64,000 nucleotides of DNA from UBA6623 sp965217195 (GTDB taxonomy: Bacteria > Acidobacteriota > Terriglobia > Bryobacterales > UBA6623). The first letter of the stretch is position 1, and every line of letters begins with the position of its first letter. Under the pieces are notes generated by a model. That model searched no databases, was not told where the DNA came from, and saw only the letters and a list, made by a program, of their open reading frames with translations. Positions 33,419 to 42,433 of the stretch are shown piece by piece. The DNA lies in the NCBI GenBank assembly GCA_965217195.1, contig CBDCHL010000004.1:1-64000 (forward strand). Direction: 5' to 3'. The position numbers were made by a program, and so were the translations under genes.

Positions 33419-35452
33419 ATGATCGTTCCAATACTCACCGCCATTCTCGGGTTCTCCGCGTTGACTCTGCTTGCCGCGGATGGGGAGGACTCGTTCCGGA
33501 CACGCTGCGTAATTTGCCACGGCGGCGACGGGGCCGGCTCGGATCGAGCGCGGTCGATCTTGCCCGCGATCCACGCGAAAGGCCCCGAGGAACTCGCCCC
33601 GATCATCACCCAAGGAGTTGCTTCCAAGGGCATGCCGGCGTTCGAGATGCCCGCCGAGGAACTCAGCCTGCTCATCGCGCACCTCAAGAAACTGGCGGCC
33701 AACGTCCCCCCCGCCGCTCGCGACCCGCGCGCGCCCGAGCCCAGGGAGGGATCTCTACCGCTCGTGGACGGCGGTTCGCTCAGCGGCGTCATTCTGAACG
33801 AAAGCGGCTTCGACGCGCAAGTCCGAACGGCCGACGGCAAGATTCACATGCTTCGGCGCATCCTCGGAAGCGAATCGGACGCGTTTCGCGAGGCGGCCAT
33901 TGAGCCGGCGGTCGACTGGTCGTCGTATAACGGCAGCGACACTTCCAATCGGCATAGCGCACTGGATCAAATTGACCGCGGCAATGTCGACAAGCTGGAA
34001 GCGCGCTGGTTCTATCCGATTGCCGAGATGCCCATGATCGAGGGCACGCCGGTGGTGATCGCGGGCGTGATGTACGTCACGGCCGTGAATCAAGTGTATG
34101 CCCTCGACGCCGCTACCGGTCGAGAGATCTGGCGTTACTCGCAGCCCCGTACCCCAGGCCTGGTGGGAGACCCGGCCATTGGGTTGAATCGCGGCGTCGC
34201 GGCTCGCGGAGATCTTGTCTTCACCGTCACCGACCACGCCCATGTCATTGCCCTCGATCGGTTTACGGGGGAACTCCTGTGGGACAGCGAGATGGCCGAC
34301 TACCACGACCACTACGGAGCGATCGCGGCTCCGTTTGTTGTCGGCGATCTCGTGATCGCGGGCATCAGCGCCGGAGATTCAGGGCTGCGCGGATTCCTGG
34401 ACGCCTACTACGCCGCCACCGGCGAAAGGGCCTGGCGCTTCTGGACCATTCCAGCGCCGGGAGAGCCGGGGTCGGAAACGTGGGGCGACGAGGAAGTTCT
34501 GCGTCGTGGCTGCGGGGCGACTTGGCTGACGGGCAGCTACGACCCCGAGTTGGATCTTCTCTATTGGGCGACGGGGAACCCCTGTCCGGACCTGAACGGC
34601 GACCTGCGCCCCGGCGACAACCTTTACACGAACTCGGTGTTGGCCTTGAAGCCGAAGACCGGGGAGTTGGAGTGGTATTTCCAGTTCACGCCGCACGACA
34701 CGCATGACTGGGACGCCCAAGAGCCCCTGCTGCTAATCGACGAAGAGTTCCAGGGCCGCCCCCGCAAGTTGCTGCTGCAGGGCAATCGCAACGGCTTCTT
34801 CTACGTGCTGGACCGCACCGACGGCGAGTTCCTTCTCGGCGAGCCCTTTGTCCGCCAAACCTGGGCTGAAGGCATCGACGAAGACGGAAGGCCGATCGTG
34901 TTGCCGGGCTCGGACCCGACCGAGGAGGGCTCGGACGCTTGCCCGGCCATTCGCGGCGCTACAAATTGGTGGGCAACGAGCTACCACCCCGGGACGAAGC
35001 TTTTCTATCTGTTAGCCCATGAATCCTGCATGACCTACACCAAGGATGACAGCCGATGGCAGCGCGGCCGGAGTTGGTTGGGAGGGACCATCCGATTAGC
35101 CGATGGATCTCCCAATCAGAAGTTCATTCGGGCGTTAGACATCCAAACCGGGCGCACGGTGTGGAGCTATGCCCAGACCGGCAAGGCGGATACGTATTCG
35201 GGCGTTCTCTCTACGGACGGCGACCTGGTGTTTTTCGGGGAGGACAGCGGAGCTTTCGCGGCGCTTGACGCAAAGAGCGGCAAACCGCTCTGGCATTTGC
35301 AGCTGAATCAAGACTGGAAGGCGTCGCCGATGACCTACATGGTCGGCGGCCGGCAGTACGTCGCGATCGCTTCCGGTTTAGGCTTCTGGGCTTTCGCACT
35401 GCCGGATTCAGAAACCGGGGCCGGCTCAGAAAGGGATAGATCCCGACGATAG
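33419..35452 (+). CDS. PQQ-dependent alcohol dehydrogenase with N-terminal cytochrome c domain
   Basis: A 677-residue periplasmic quinohaemoprotein. After the signal peptide, residues ~22-95 form a cytochrome c domain with C30-V-I-C33-H34 and a likely Met ligand in SKGMPAFEM. A linker (~100-165) follows. Residues ~170-660 form the eight-bladed propeller, with W-S-S-Y-N-G, RRGCGATWLTGSYDPELD, ATGNPCPDLNGDLRPGDNLY and the catalytic region TPHDTHDWDAQE. Asp430 is the expected catalytic Asp, and Asp432 two residues on corresponds to the extra Asp typical of lanthanide-dependent enzymes. The haem domain is N-terminal rather than C-terminal as in most quinohaemoprotein alcohol dehydrogenases. The substrate is an unknown alcohol. 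Confidence 0.9.
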   Translation: MIVPILTAILGFSALTLLAADGEDSFRTRCVICHGGDGAGSDRARSILPAIHAKGPEELAPIITQGVASKGMPAFEMPAEELSLLIAHLKKLAANVPPAARDPRAPEPREGSLPLVDGGSLSGVILNESGFDAQVRTADGKIHMLRRILGSESDAFREAAIEPAVDWSSYNGSDTSNRHSALDQIDRGNVDKLEARWFYPIAEMPMIEGTPVVIAGVMYVTAVNQVYALDAATGREIWRYSQPRTPGLVGDPAIGLNRGVAARGDLVFTVTDHAHVIALDRFTGELLWDSEMADYHDHYGAIAAPFVVGDLVIAGISAGDSGLRGFLDAYYAATGERAWRFWTIPAPGEPGSETWGDEEVLRRGCGATWLTGSYDPELDLLYWATGNPCPDLNGDLRPGDNLYTNSVLALKPKTGELEWYFQFTPHDTHDWDAQEPLLLIDEEFQGRPRKLLLQGNRNGFFYVLDRTDGEFLLGEPFVRQTWAEGIDEDGRPIVLPGSDPTEEGSDACPAIRGATNWWATSYHPGTKLFYLLAHESCMTYTKDDSRWQRGRSWLGGTIRLADGSPNQKFIRALDIQTGRTVWSYAQTGKADTYSGVLSTDGDLVFFGEDSGAFAALDAKSGKPLWHLQLNQDWKASPMTYMVGGRQYVAIASGLGFWAFALPDSETGAGSERDRSRR

Positions 35453-35504
35453 CCGTCGTGCCCGCTCCAACGACGGATTGTTTCCGTCGGCTATCCGGCA
35501 GCGG

Positions 35505-35510
35505 TACAAT
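35505..35510 (+). promoter_or_regulatory. GGTANAAT-type -10 element for the surface-protein gene
   Basis: GCGGTACAATTTCC places TACAAT about 70 bp upstream of the ATG at 35581, between it and the PQQ dehydrogenase stop. Confidence 0.4.
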
Positions 35511-35580
35511 TTCCTCAGGTCACCGCGCGCGTCGGGCCGCGGCCGGCCAAACAGATCGCTATCGCGGGGGCGTTTTCACG

Positions 35581-37710
35581 ATGGAGGGTCAAGTGACGAC
35601 ATCGGTTCGTATTTTCCTCATTGTTCTTCTATTCGGACTTTCGGCGAGGGGAGAGCCCGCCCGCGTCTCACACACGGTTGCGGATCTCCCTTTCTACTTT
35701 GAGGCGAACAAAGGGCGCTACGAGCCGGCTGTCCGATTCGTCGCGCGTACTCCTCGCGGCTCGATGTTCGTTATGGACGACGGCTTCGTCCTTGACGTTT
35801 TCGGATCAACTCCTATCCGTGCCAGGTTCTTGCGGTCGGGCGCGAAGGTTGTGGTGGAAGGGGTGGATCCGCTGCCCGCCCGCACTCATCACTTCATTGG
35901 CGCCGATCCCTCGGGCTGGAAGCGGAATCTGGCGGTGTTTCACAGAGTGCGGGTGAGCCATCTGCATCCAGGCATCCACGTAGAGCACTATCGCGGCCCC
36001 AACGGGTTCGAGCACGACTACATTGTCGATCCGGGAGCCGATCCCGGACGTATTCGGTTCGCGATCGAAGGCGGCAACCGTATCGACCTCGACGCCAATG
36101 GAGATTTGGTAGTGCACGCCGGCGACAACATCGTGCGTTTTACCAAACCCGTGATTTATCAGCAAACGGGGCAAGACCGTGACCTCGTCGAAGGCAGGTA
36201 TGTCCGCGGCGGCCCGAGCGAATTCGGGTTCCACCTCGAAAACTACGACACGTCGCGGCCGCTGATCATCGACCCCGTACTTTCACCGCCCACGGTCTTC
36301 GGTGGCAGTGATTCCGAAAGCCTGCGCGACGTTGACGTGGACAACGCGGGCAATATTTACGCGGTGGGGAGTACTCGATCCGGTGATTTCCTGACCATGA
36401 ACCCTTTGTTCCCGAACAACTCCGGCGAGACGGATGTGTTCATCGCCAAGTTCGATTCGGATCTGAACATGATTTGGGCGACGTTTCTGGGTGGTTCGGA
36501 AGCGGACAGCGGACTGGGTTTGGCGGTCGGCGCGGGGGGCGACGTCCACTTCGTCGGAAGCACGTGCTCCGCGAACTTCCCTTCCCAAAATGCCATGCAA
36601 CAGACCTATGGGGGCGGATGTGACGGCTTCGTGGCACAGCTGAACACGGACGGTGACGTCCTCGGATTCTCAACTTACTTGGGCGGCGCCGGCTCCGATT
36701 CGGCTCGATGCGTCGAAATTGATTCGCCCGGAAACCTCTACATTTGCGGCGAGACGAGTTCGGGCGAGTTTCCGTCCACGGCGGGCGCTCTCAGTGAGAC
36801 GCTGCAAGGCGAAGCGGACTGTTTCGTCTCGAAGATGCCCTCCTCGGGGCAGGGCATGATCTACTCCACGTTCGTGGGCGGCTCGGGCCGCGAATCGTGC
36901 GGCGCGATGGCGCTTACCAAAAATGGCGAAGCCGTGATCGTCGGCGCCTCCTACTCGCCGGACTTCCCGACTACCCCGGACGCATTTCAAGGGGCGCTCA
37001 ATCCGAAACCCAGCCCCGTTCCGGGGATCGACTTCGCTGACGCCACTGCCGCGGTGCTGAACGCGGACGGCTCCGCGCTTGACTACGGCAGCTACTTCGG
37101 CGGCGCGGGCGATGACTTTGCAAGCGCGGTCACGATTGACCCGACGGGCAAGGTTTGGCTCGGCGGCGGAACTGATTCGCTCGATTTTCCGGTCACCCCC
37201 GACGCCGACCAAGCCGTCCCTCTTGGCGGCGGCTACAGTGCATGGATCGCAAGCTTCGACCTCTTCTTCCCCGACGACGCTTACGTGAGTTTCATGCAAG
37301 CGGGCGAGCGCCTGCTCGCCTTGGCTACCATCCAATTGGCGAGCGGGGTGATCGACTTTGAAGTGCTAACCGTCCTGATAGAATTTCTCGACAGCTTCGA
37401 TCGACTGACGACTCTTGTGCTTTTGACCCCAGCCGGGGCGGAAATCTCCAAGACCTCCGTGGACGGGGTCGGGGTCAACGCCGTCGCCGCGAAGAACGGC
37501 GTCGTCGTCCTCGGCGGCACGGCGAATGCGACGAACGCGGGCGGCACCGATGCCACACTGCTCAAGGTCACCGTCGACGATGAGCCCCCACCAAGCGGCG
37601 CGAACCTCGACATCTCGAAGACGGCCGATCCGGCGGAAAAAGTCGCCGTGGGCGGTCTAGTCTTCTCTTGCTTATACGGTTGTTTCAGCAAGCCCCAAGA
37701 TGTAGGGTAG
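35581..37710 (+). pseudogene. SBBP-repeat/DUF11 surface protein, 5' part, interrupted by IS1595
   Basis: The ATG at 35581 precedes a signal peptide (TSVRIFLIVLLFGLSARGEP). Residues ~25-235 resemble the DUF7948-type domain found before SBBP repeats (LPFYFEANKGRYEPAVRFVA, HHFIGADPSGWKRNLA, FEHDYIVDPGADPGRIRF). SBBP beta-propeller repeats follow: GNIYAVGSTRSGDF, FIAKFDSDLNMIWATFLGGS, GNLYICGETSSGEFPST and MIYSTFVGGSGRES. A DUF11 domain begins near ANLDISKTADPAEKVAVGGL and is broken after VF by the insertion at 37667; the last 15 codons are IS sequence. Removing the element and one target copy rejoins it to the segment at 38724. Expected role: large secreted or surface protein. Confidence 0.9.
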
Positions 37711-38715
37711 GGCGTGGCCCGGCCGCCGTTTCCGAAGAGTCTGCGTCAGTTTCAGGTGGAGTTTGCGACCGAGGAGGCTTGCCAGAAGTACCTGGCTGCT
37801 TGTCGTTGGCCCGACGGGTTCCTTTGTCCTCAGTGTGGGCATCGGCAGGCCTACATTCTCGAGCAGAAACTACGGTGGCAGTGCGCGGCGTGTCGACACC
37901 AGGTCTCGTTGACGTCGGGAACGGTGCTCCACAATACGAAGACCCCGCTGACGGTTTGGTTTTGGGCTGCGTACCTGATGACAACTGATAAGCGAGGTGT
38001 GTCGGCGCTGCTACTGCAGCGTCAGCTCGGCCTGTCGCGCTACGAAACCGCCTGGATGATGTTGCACAAACTGCGACGGGCCATGGTGAACGCAGCTCGC
38101 GAGCCCTTGCACGGAGAAGTAGAGGTCGATGACACCTGGATTGGCGGCCCGCAAGCAGGTTTGCGAGGCAGCCGGCAACTGAAGGGGCGCCGTGCGGCCC
38201 TTGTGATGGTCGCTGTTGAGAAACGCGGGAAGCGCTCCGGGCGCGTTCGCATGTCCGTTATTCCAGACTTCAAGAAGGTGACGATCGACAGGTTTCTTGC
38301 CCAGAACGTTGTTCCCGGCTCGACCATCTACACAGACGGTCTGAAGACCTTTACCGCCCTCGAAGAGGCCGGCTACAAACACGTCTCTCGTCCGCAACCT
38401 CACCGGACTGACTTGCGGAAAGGCGCCAAGTCGGTGGTGCCGCTGGCGGATCGTGCCATTGGCAACCTGCAGCAATGGCTGACCGGAACGTACCACGGCG
38501 TGAGCCGCGCTCAGCTTCAGGTTTACCTCGATGAGTTCGTGTTTCGACACAACCGCCGCAAGACCCCAATGGCAGCCTTCCAAACCCTCCTTGGTCTCGG
38601 AACTCAACACGCTCCTACGCCTTACGCCCACATCCGCCGCGCGCGTGACCTGGACAAGACGCGATGACCTCCACCCCAACATCTTGGGGCTTGCTGAAAC
38701 AACCGTATAAGCAGG
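37667..38715 (+). mobile_element. IS1595-family insertion sequence, copy 2 (1049 bp)
   Basis: Same length and ends as copy 1. Flanked by the 8-bp direct duplication AGTCTTCT at 37659-37666 and 38716-38723. Deleting the element plus one duplication restores an open DUF11 coding sequence (G-L-V-F-Y-T-L-K-V-F), which proves the insertion point. It is in the same orientation as copy 1, 18.4 kb away. Confidence 0.98.
37714..38667 (+). CDS. IS1595-family (ISXO2-like) transposase, copy 2
   Basis: The 317-residue product is identical to that at 19283-20236: a zinc ribbon with two C-x-x-C pairs, the VEVDDTWIGG and IYTDGLKTF catalytic segments, and the YLDEFVFRHNRRK end. Identity between the copies argues for recent transposition or gene conversion. 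Confidence 0.97.
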   Translation: MARPPFPKSLRQFQVEFATEEACQKYLAACRWPDGFLCPQCGHRQAYILEQKLRWQCAACRHQVSLTSGTVLHNTKTPLTVWFWAAYLMTTDKRGVSALLLQRQLGLSRYETAWMMLHKLRRAMVNAAREPLHGEVEVDDTWIGGPQAGLRGSRQLKGRRAALVMVAVEKRGKRSGRVRMSVIPDFKKVTIDRFLAQNVVPGSTIYTDGLKTFTALEEAGYKHVSRPQPHRTDLRKGAKSVVPLADRAIGNLQQWLTGTYHGVSRAQLQVYLDEFVFRHNRRKTPMAAFQTLLGLGTQHAPTPYAHIRRARDLDKTR

Positions 38716-39040
38716 AGTCTTCTACACTCTCAAGGTTTTTAACCGAGGCGCCGAACCGGCCTTTAATGTGATGGTGATAGACACGCTGCCGTCGAATTCG
38801 GCGGTCGTCGGCGATTTACCCGAGCAGTGCCAATCGGCCGGTCCGCAAGTCATCTGTAACCTAGGCTTTGTTCCGGTCGGCGGAATCGGCGAGATCAGGC
38901 AGTTCTTCGTGACGGCCCCCGCGGAGTCCGGAACCATGGTCAATAAAGCGCTTGTCACCGCATCGAACGCGGCGCCGACGTCGCCGGCGGTAGTTAGGAC
39001 TTTGGTCGAAGCAGGTACCGACGTCGCCGGCGGTAGTTAG
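38716..39040 (+). pseudogene. Surface protein, middle part (DUF11 domain), ends in a duplication-induced stop
   Basis: Continues the DUF11 domain after the insertion: YTLKVFNRGAEPAFNVMVID then TLPSNSAVVGDL, and GEIRQFFVTAPAESGTMVNK. It would run on into the following DUF11 repeat, but a 40-bp tandem duplication at 38975-39057 shifts the frame and creates a TAG at 39038. Without the duplication the frame reads VRTLVEAGTDVQIKLTG without interruption. Confidence 0.85.
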
Positions 39041-39057
39041 GACTTTGGTCGCAGGTA
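38975..39057. repeat. Frameshifting tandem duplication (43 bp + 40 bp)
   Basis: Two adjacent copies of a segment beginning CCGACGTCGCCGGCGGTAGT. The first is 43 bp; the second lacks three bases (TCGAAGCAGG versus TCGCAGG). The net gain of 40 bp is not a multiple of three and breaks the surface-protein frame. Confidence 0.9.
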
Positions 39058-40670
39058 CCGACGTCCAGATCAAGTTGACAGGTCCCGACGAAGTCCTCAG
39101 CGACCGGCCGGTCGTCTTCAAGCTCACGGTCACTAACAACGGACCGCTCGTAGCGACAGACGTCAAAGTGGTTTTCCCCATTCATCCGGCATTCGAACTC
39201 GAAGACTCCTTCTACTCCAGCTCCAGGGCCAGTGGCACCTGTGAACGAAAGGATGGCAAGTCTCCTTTGCCTTTTTTGCCGGATGAGCGCACGGAGGTTC
39301 AATGCGAGCTCGCGGAAATGGAGGTGCGTGAAGAGTGGATCATCGATGTCAACGGCCGAGCCGGCCTCTTGGACGCGAACGTGGAGAACAGAGCTGAAGT
39401 TGGCATTCGGGAGGCGGACACGAACCTGAGCAACAACTACGACAGGGCCTTCGTGCCCATATCCGGAAATCCGGGGGCTGATTTGTTGGTGCGGTCAGTA
39501 ACGCTCTCGGTAGGCCACGGCGGGAGCAATCATTTCGCCAGTGCGTATGTCCACAATATTGGCCCTTCCACAGCGTTGAACGTTCAGTTTACGGCTGAAC
39601 CGGGTATTGATGTTGAGCCGAGTGAGTTGGTGGCGGCCGGGGCTACTCATGGGGAGCCACGAGATGAGCTACGGGGGGATTGCAGCGGAGGGGGATCGTG
39701 CACTTTGGATTTGGGGTCCTTAAACGTCGAAGAAATCCGCGCAGTCAGGCTTGTGTTCAACAGTAACGCGGAAAACATTTCGATTGTCTTCCGGGCGGCC
39801 GCAAGCGGTCCGCCAGACCCCGACCCCACTAACAATCATTCTAACTTTCAGCAGCCGCTTCCGAAGGTCTTTACGCGAGTCGCCTTGGGCGTCGGCTCTC
39901 CGTCGGCGAAACTACAGACTCTCGATCAGCCCGTCCCGATCCTTCCCCCGCCCGCCGCGGTGACCAACAGCGCCGCCGGGCTCAATTTCGACACGGTTTC
40001 CGCGGGCAGCGGCCACACCGTTTGGGGCGCGGGATTTTCGTCCACCGTGCGACTTGCCGAAGATGCCGCGCTGCTGCCAATCCATTTAGAAGGCGTCAAG
40101 GTTCGCCTCAACGGCATCCCCGCGCCGCTCGTCTTCGTCGCCGGCAATCAAATCAACTTCCAGGCGCCGTGGGAACTGCTCCGCGATACGTTGGCGGAAG
40201 TCAGGGTCGAGGTACATGCCGCCACGACCATGCCGTTCTTCGTTCGAGTGGCTCCCTACGATCCCGGAATCTATACCACGAACCAAAGCGGCAGCGGTCA
40301 AGGAGCGATCCTGATCGCCAATACCGCGTCGCTGGCGGCGCCCGCGGGTATGTTCCGCGGCTCGCGGCCGGTTGCCAGGGGCGACCACATTTCGATCTTT
40401 TGCACCGGGTTGGGCCCGGTTGACGATCCACCACCCAGCGGCGTCGGCGCCTGGACCGACCGGCTGGCGTGGACCCAAACAAGGCCAACCGTGACCATCG
40501 ACGGCTTGGATGCGCGAACGTCCTTCTGGGGACTGGCGCCCGGTTTCGTCGCGCTCTATCAAGTGAACGCTCAGATACCGCAGGGGGCGGCGACAGGAGA
40601 GCCCGTCGATCTCTCGCTGGCGATTGGCGGGATTGAGTCCAATGGTGTGACGATCGCGATCTCGGAGTAG
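39045..40670 (+). pseudogene. Surface protein, 3' part: DUF11 repeats and TIGR03437 C-terminal domain
   Basis: From TDVQIKLTGPDEVLSDRPVV onward there are two further DUF11-like beta domains (FKLTVTNNGPLVATDVKVVF, and VHNIGPSTALNVQFTAEPG). The Solibacter-type C-terminal domain (~residues 305-540) follows: VTNSAAGLNFDTVSAGSGHT, NQINFQAPWELLRD, DPGIYTTNQSGSGQGAILIA, ISIFCTGLGPVDDPP and LYQVNAQIPQG. It has no proper start; any expression would lack the signal peptide. The part from 39755 is repeated inverted at 8508-9423. Confidence 0.88.
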
Positions 40671-40814
40671 GCGAGGCTTTCGTAGAGGCTACCCTCCCGG
40701 GGGCCGGCGGATCCTATCCGATTTCAGCGGGGGTGGTCCGATGTGCCCGTGTGCGGTTTCACCAGCAAGCGGTGGTCCCTGTCCCGGAGTATCAACTCCA
40801 TCTCGCGAGCGCGG

Positions 40815-40820
40815 TAAAAT
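40815..40820 (+). promoter_or_regulatory. GGTANAAT-type -10 element (right-arm copy)
   Basis: GCGGTAAAATTGG, 9 bp before the kinase fragment at 40830; same as 8358-8363. Confidence 0.45.
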
Positions 40821-40829
40821 TGGACCGGC

Positions 40830-40903
40830 ATGGTCGGCCGGACATTCCCCCGCGAGCGGATGACCGTCAAGCTCGGCGAAGGGATGGGCGTCGTGTGCAT
40901 GCA
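40830..40903 (+). pseudogene. Short 5' fragment of a Ser/Thr kinase gene (right-arm copy)
   Basis: Encodes MVGRTFPRERMTVKLGEGMG then VVCM and gives way to the acetamidase ribosome site GGAGGT at about 40911. One Gly of the usual G-E-G-G-M-G loop is missing, which with the lost Tyr shows decay. See 8275-8348. Confidence 0.6.
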
Positions 40904-40920
40904 ACGAAACGGAGGTAGCA

Positions 40921-42174
40921 ATGACGCGGAGGCTAAGAAACCGAACGTGGATCGTAGGATTTGCTCTGCTGTTGCCGGCGGGTCGGCCGGGCAATGCCTG
41001 GGCCCAAGAGATTGTCGAGCTTGGCGATCGCTCGGCTAACTGTCACCAGGACGCCGCTTGTTTCAATCGACTTCACCCCGCCATTCCGGCGGCTGCGCGG
41101 GCGCGGCCGGGAGACACAATCGTGCTCCACACTCGCAACGCCACGGACTTCGACCTCGACCCGGAAGCGCCGCCCGATCCTCGAGCAGGGGACGCCGGGT
41201 TCGGCACGGTTCACTCCCTCACCGGCCCGGTGCACATCGAGGGCGCGGAGCCCGGCGACGTGCTGAAGGTCCGACTCCTCGACATCGCGCCGGGCCCGTG
41301 GGCCATAACGGTCATTTCGCCGATCGGCTTTGTCAGCGACAAGATCAAGGGGCCGCTGCGCGTCGTATGGCGCTTAAACCGGGACTATGCCGTCTCGGAT
41401 GACCTGCCGGGCGTGCGCATCCCCAATCGGAGTTTCCCCGGCATCGTGACGGTCTTGCCGGGGCCGGAGCAGCACGCCCGCATGTTGGCGCGAGAGGCCG
41501 CGCTACTCGAGGAAGGAGGCGCCGTCATGCCGCCCACTTATGTGACACACGCCTCTCCCCGAGAAGTGTGCGGGGAGGGCGGCAGCCATGCCGGGGAGTG
41601 CCTGCGCACCATCCCCCCTCGTGAGCACGGGGGCAATTTGGATATCCGGTATCTGCAGGTCGGGGTTTCGGTATATCTCCCTTGTTACGTGTCCGGTTGC
41701 GGGCTTGCCGTCGGAGACTTGCACTTCGCGCAGGGTGACGGCGAGGTTTCGGGCACCGCTCTCGAAATGGATGCGACCGTAACCCTAACGACGGAGCTGA
41801 TCAAAGACGGCCCGACCCTGGGTCGCGGGCCTCACTACGAGGGGCCTTCCACCTTACTCGATATTCCGTCCCGAACTTTCTACGCGACCACCGGCTTCCC
41901 GATCAAGGCCAAGGGCGAAGTCCCTCCCGACATGCGGTATCTCGGCGCCGAGAAAGTGGCGAAACTGGAAAACTTGTCTAAGGACATATCGCTGGCCGCG
42001 CGGAATGCCTTGCTGGAGATGATCGATTACATTTCCGAGACTCGCGGCTATACCCGAGAGCAGGCCTATATCATCGCCTCGGTCGCCGTGGATCTCAGAA
42101 TCGGCCAACTCGTCGACATGCCCAACGTGGGCGTCACCGCGATTCTGCCCCTGGACATCTTCGAGCAGCGCTAG
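40921..42174 (+). CDS. Secreted acetamidase/formamidase family protein (right-arm copy)
   Basis: Identical to 7004-8257, 417 residues: signal peptide ending NAWAQ, then the FmdA/AmdA amidohydrolase fold with PPREHGGNLDIRYLQVGVSV and GDLHFAQGDGEVSGTALEMD. The TAG stop lies in the first unit of an 11-bp triple repeat. It is followed by a half-copy of the dispersed element and is convergent with the parvulin gene. If both arms are real, the organism carries this gene in two identical copies. Confidence 0.9.
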   Translation: MTRRLRNRTWIVGFALLLPAGRPGNAWAQEIVELGDRSANCHQDAACFNRLHPAIPAAARARPGDTIVLHTRNATDFDLDPEAPPDPRAGDAGFGTVHSLTGPVHIEGAEPGDVLKVRLLDIAPGPWAITVISPIGFVSDKIKGPLRVVWRLNRDYAVSDDLPGVRIPNRSFPGIVTVLPGPEQHARMLAREAALLEEGGAVMPPTYVTHASPREVCGEGGSHAGECLRTIPPREHGGNLDIRYLQVGVSVYLPCYVSGCGLAVGDLHFAQGDGEVSGTALEMDATVTLTTELIKDGPTLGRGPHYEGPSTLLDIPSRTFYATTGFPIKAKGEVPPDMRYLGAEKVAKLENLSKDISLAARNALLEMIDYISETRGYTREQAYIIASVAVDLRIGQLVDMPNVGVTAILPLDIFEQR

Positions 42175-42201
42175 TCCCGCGCTAGTCCAGCGCTAATCCG
42201 C
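42169..42201. repeat. Three 11-bp tandem units at the acetamidase stop codon
   Basis: CGCTAGTCCCG, CGCTAGTCCAG and CGCTAATCCGC follow one another. The stop codon is in the first unit and the last leads straight into the dispersed element. Mirror: 6977-7009. Confidence 0.75.
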
Positions 42202-42310
42202 ATTTCTCACCACCTGGCGGGGCGAAGTGCGCGAGAGACCGGTCAGTGCTGGGCACGCGCCGCTTGTCGCGCGGAGGTGTACTTGAACAGTACAGTGAGC
42301 ACGGTACCGG
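42192..42310. repeat. Half-copy of the dispersed GCATTTCTCACCACCTGGCG element (right arm)
   Basis: Starts GCTAATCCGCATTTCTCACC and keeps GTACTTGAACAGTACAGTGA. It corresponds to the left ~115 bp of the complete unit at 60180-60364. Same as 6868-6986. Confidence 0.75.
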
Positions 42311-42433
42311 ACTGTACCCTTTTTGCTCGTAGTCAGACTGACACCACGGGCTGACAGCCGGCGTCAACGCTTGAGCACGAAGTAGACGCCGCCAAACGGG
42401 AGGATCGTCGCGGCTCTAGCGAATGTCGATACC

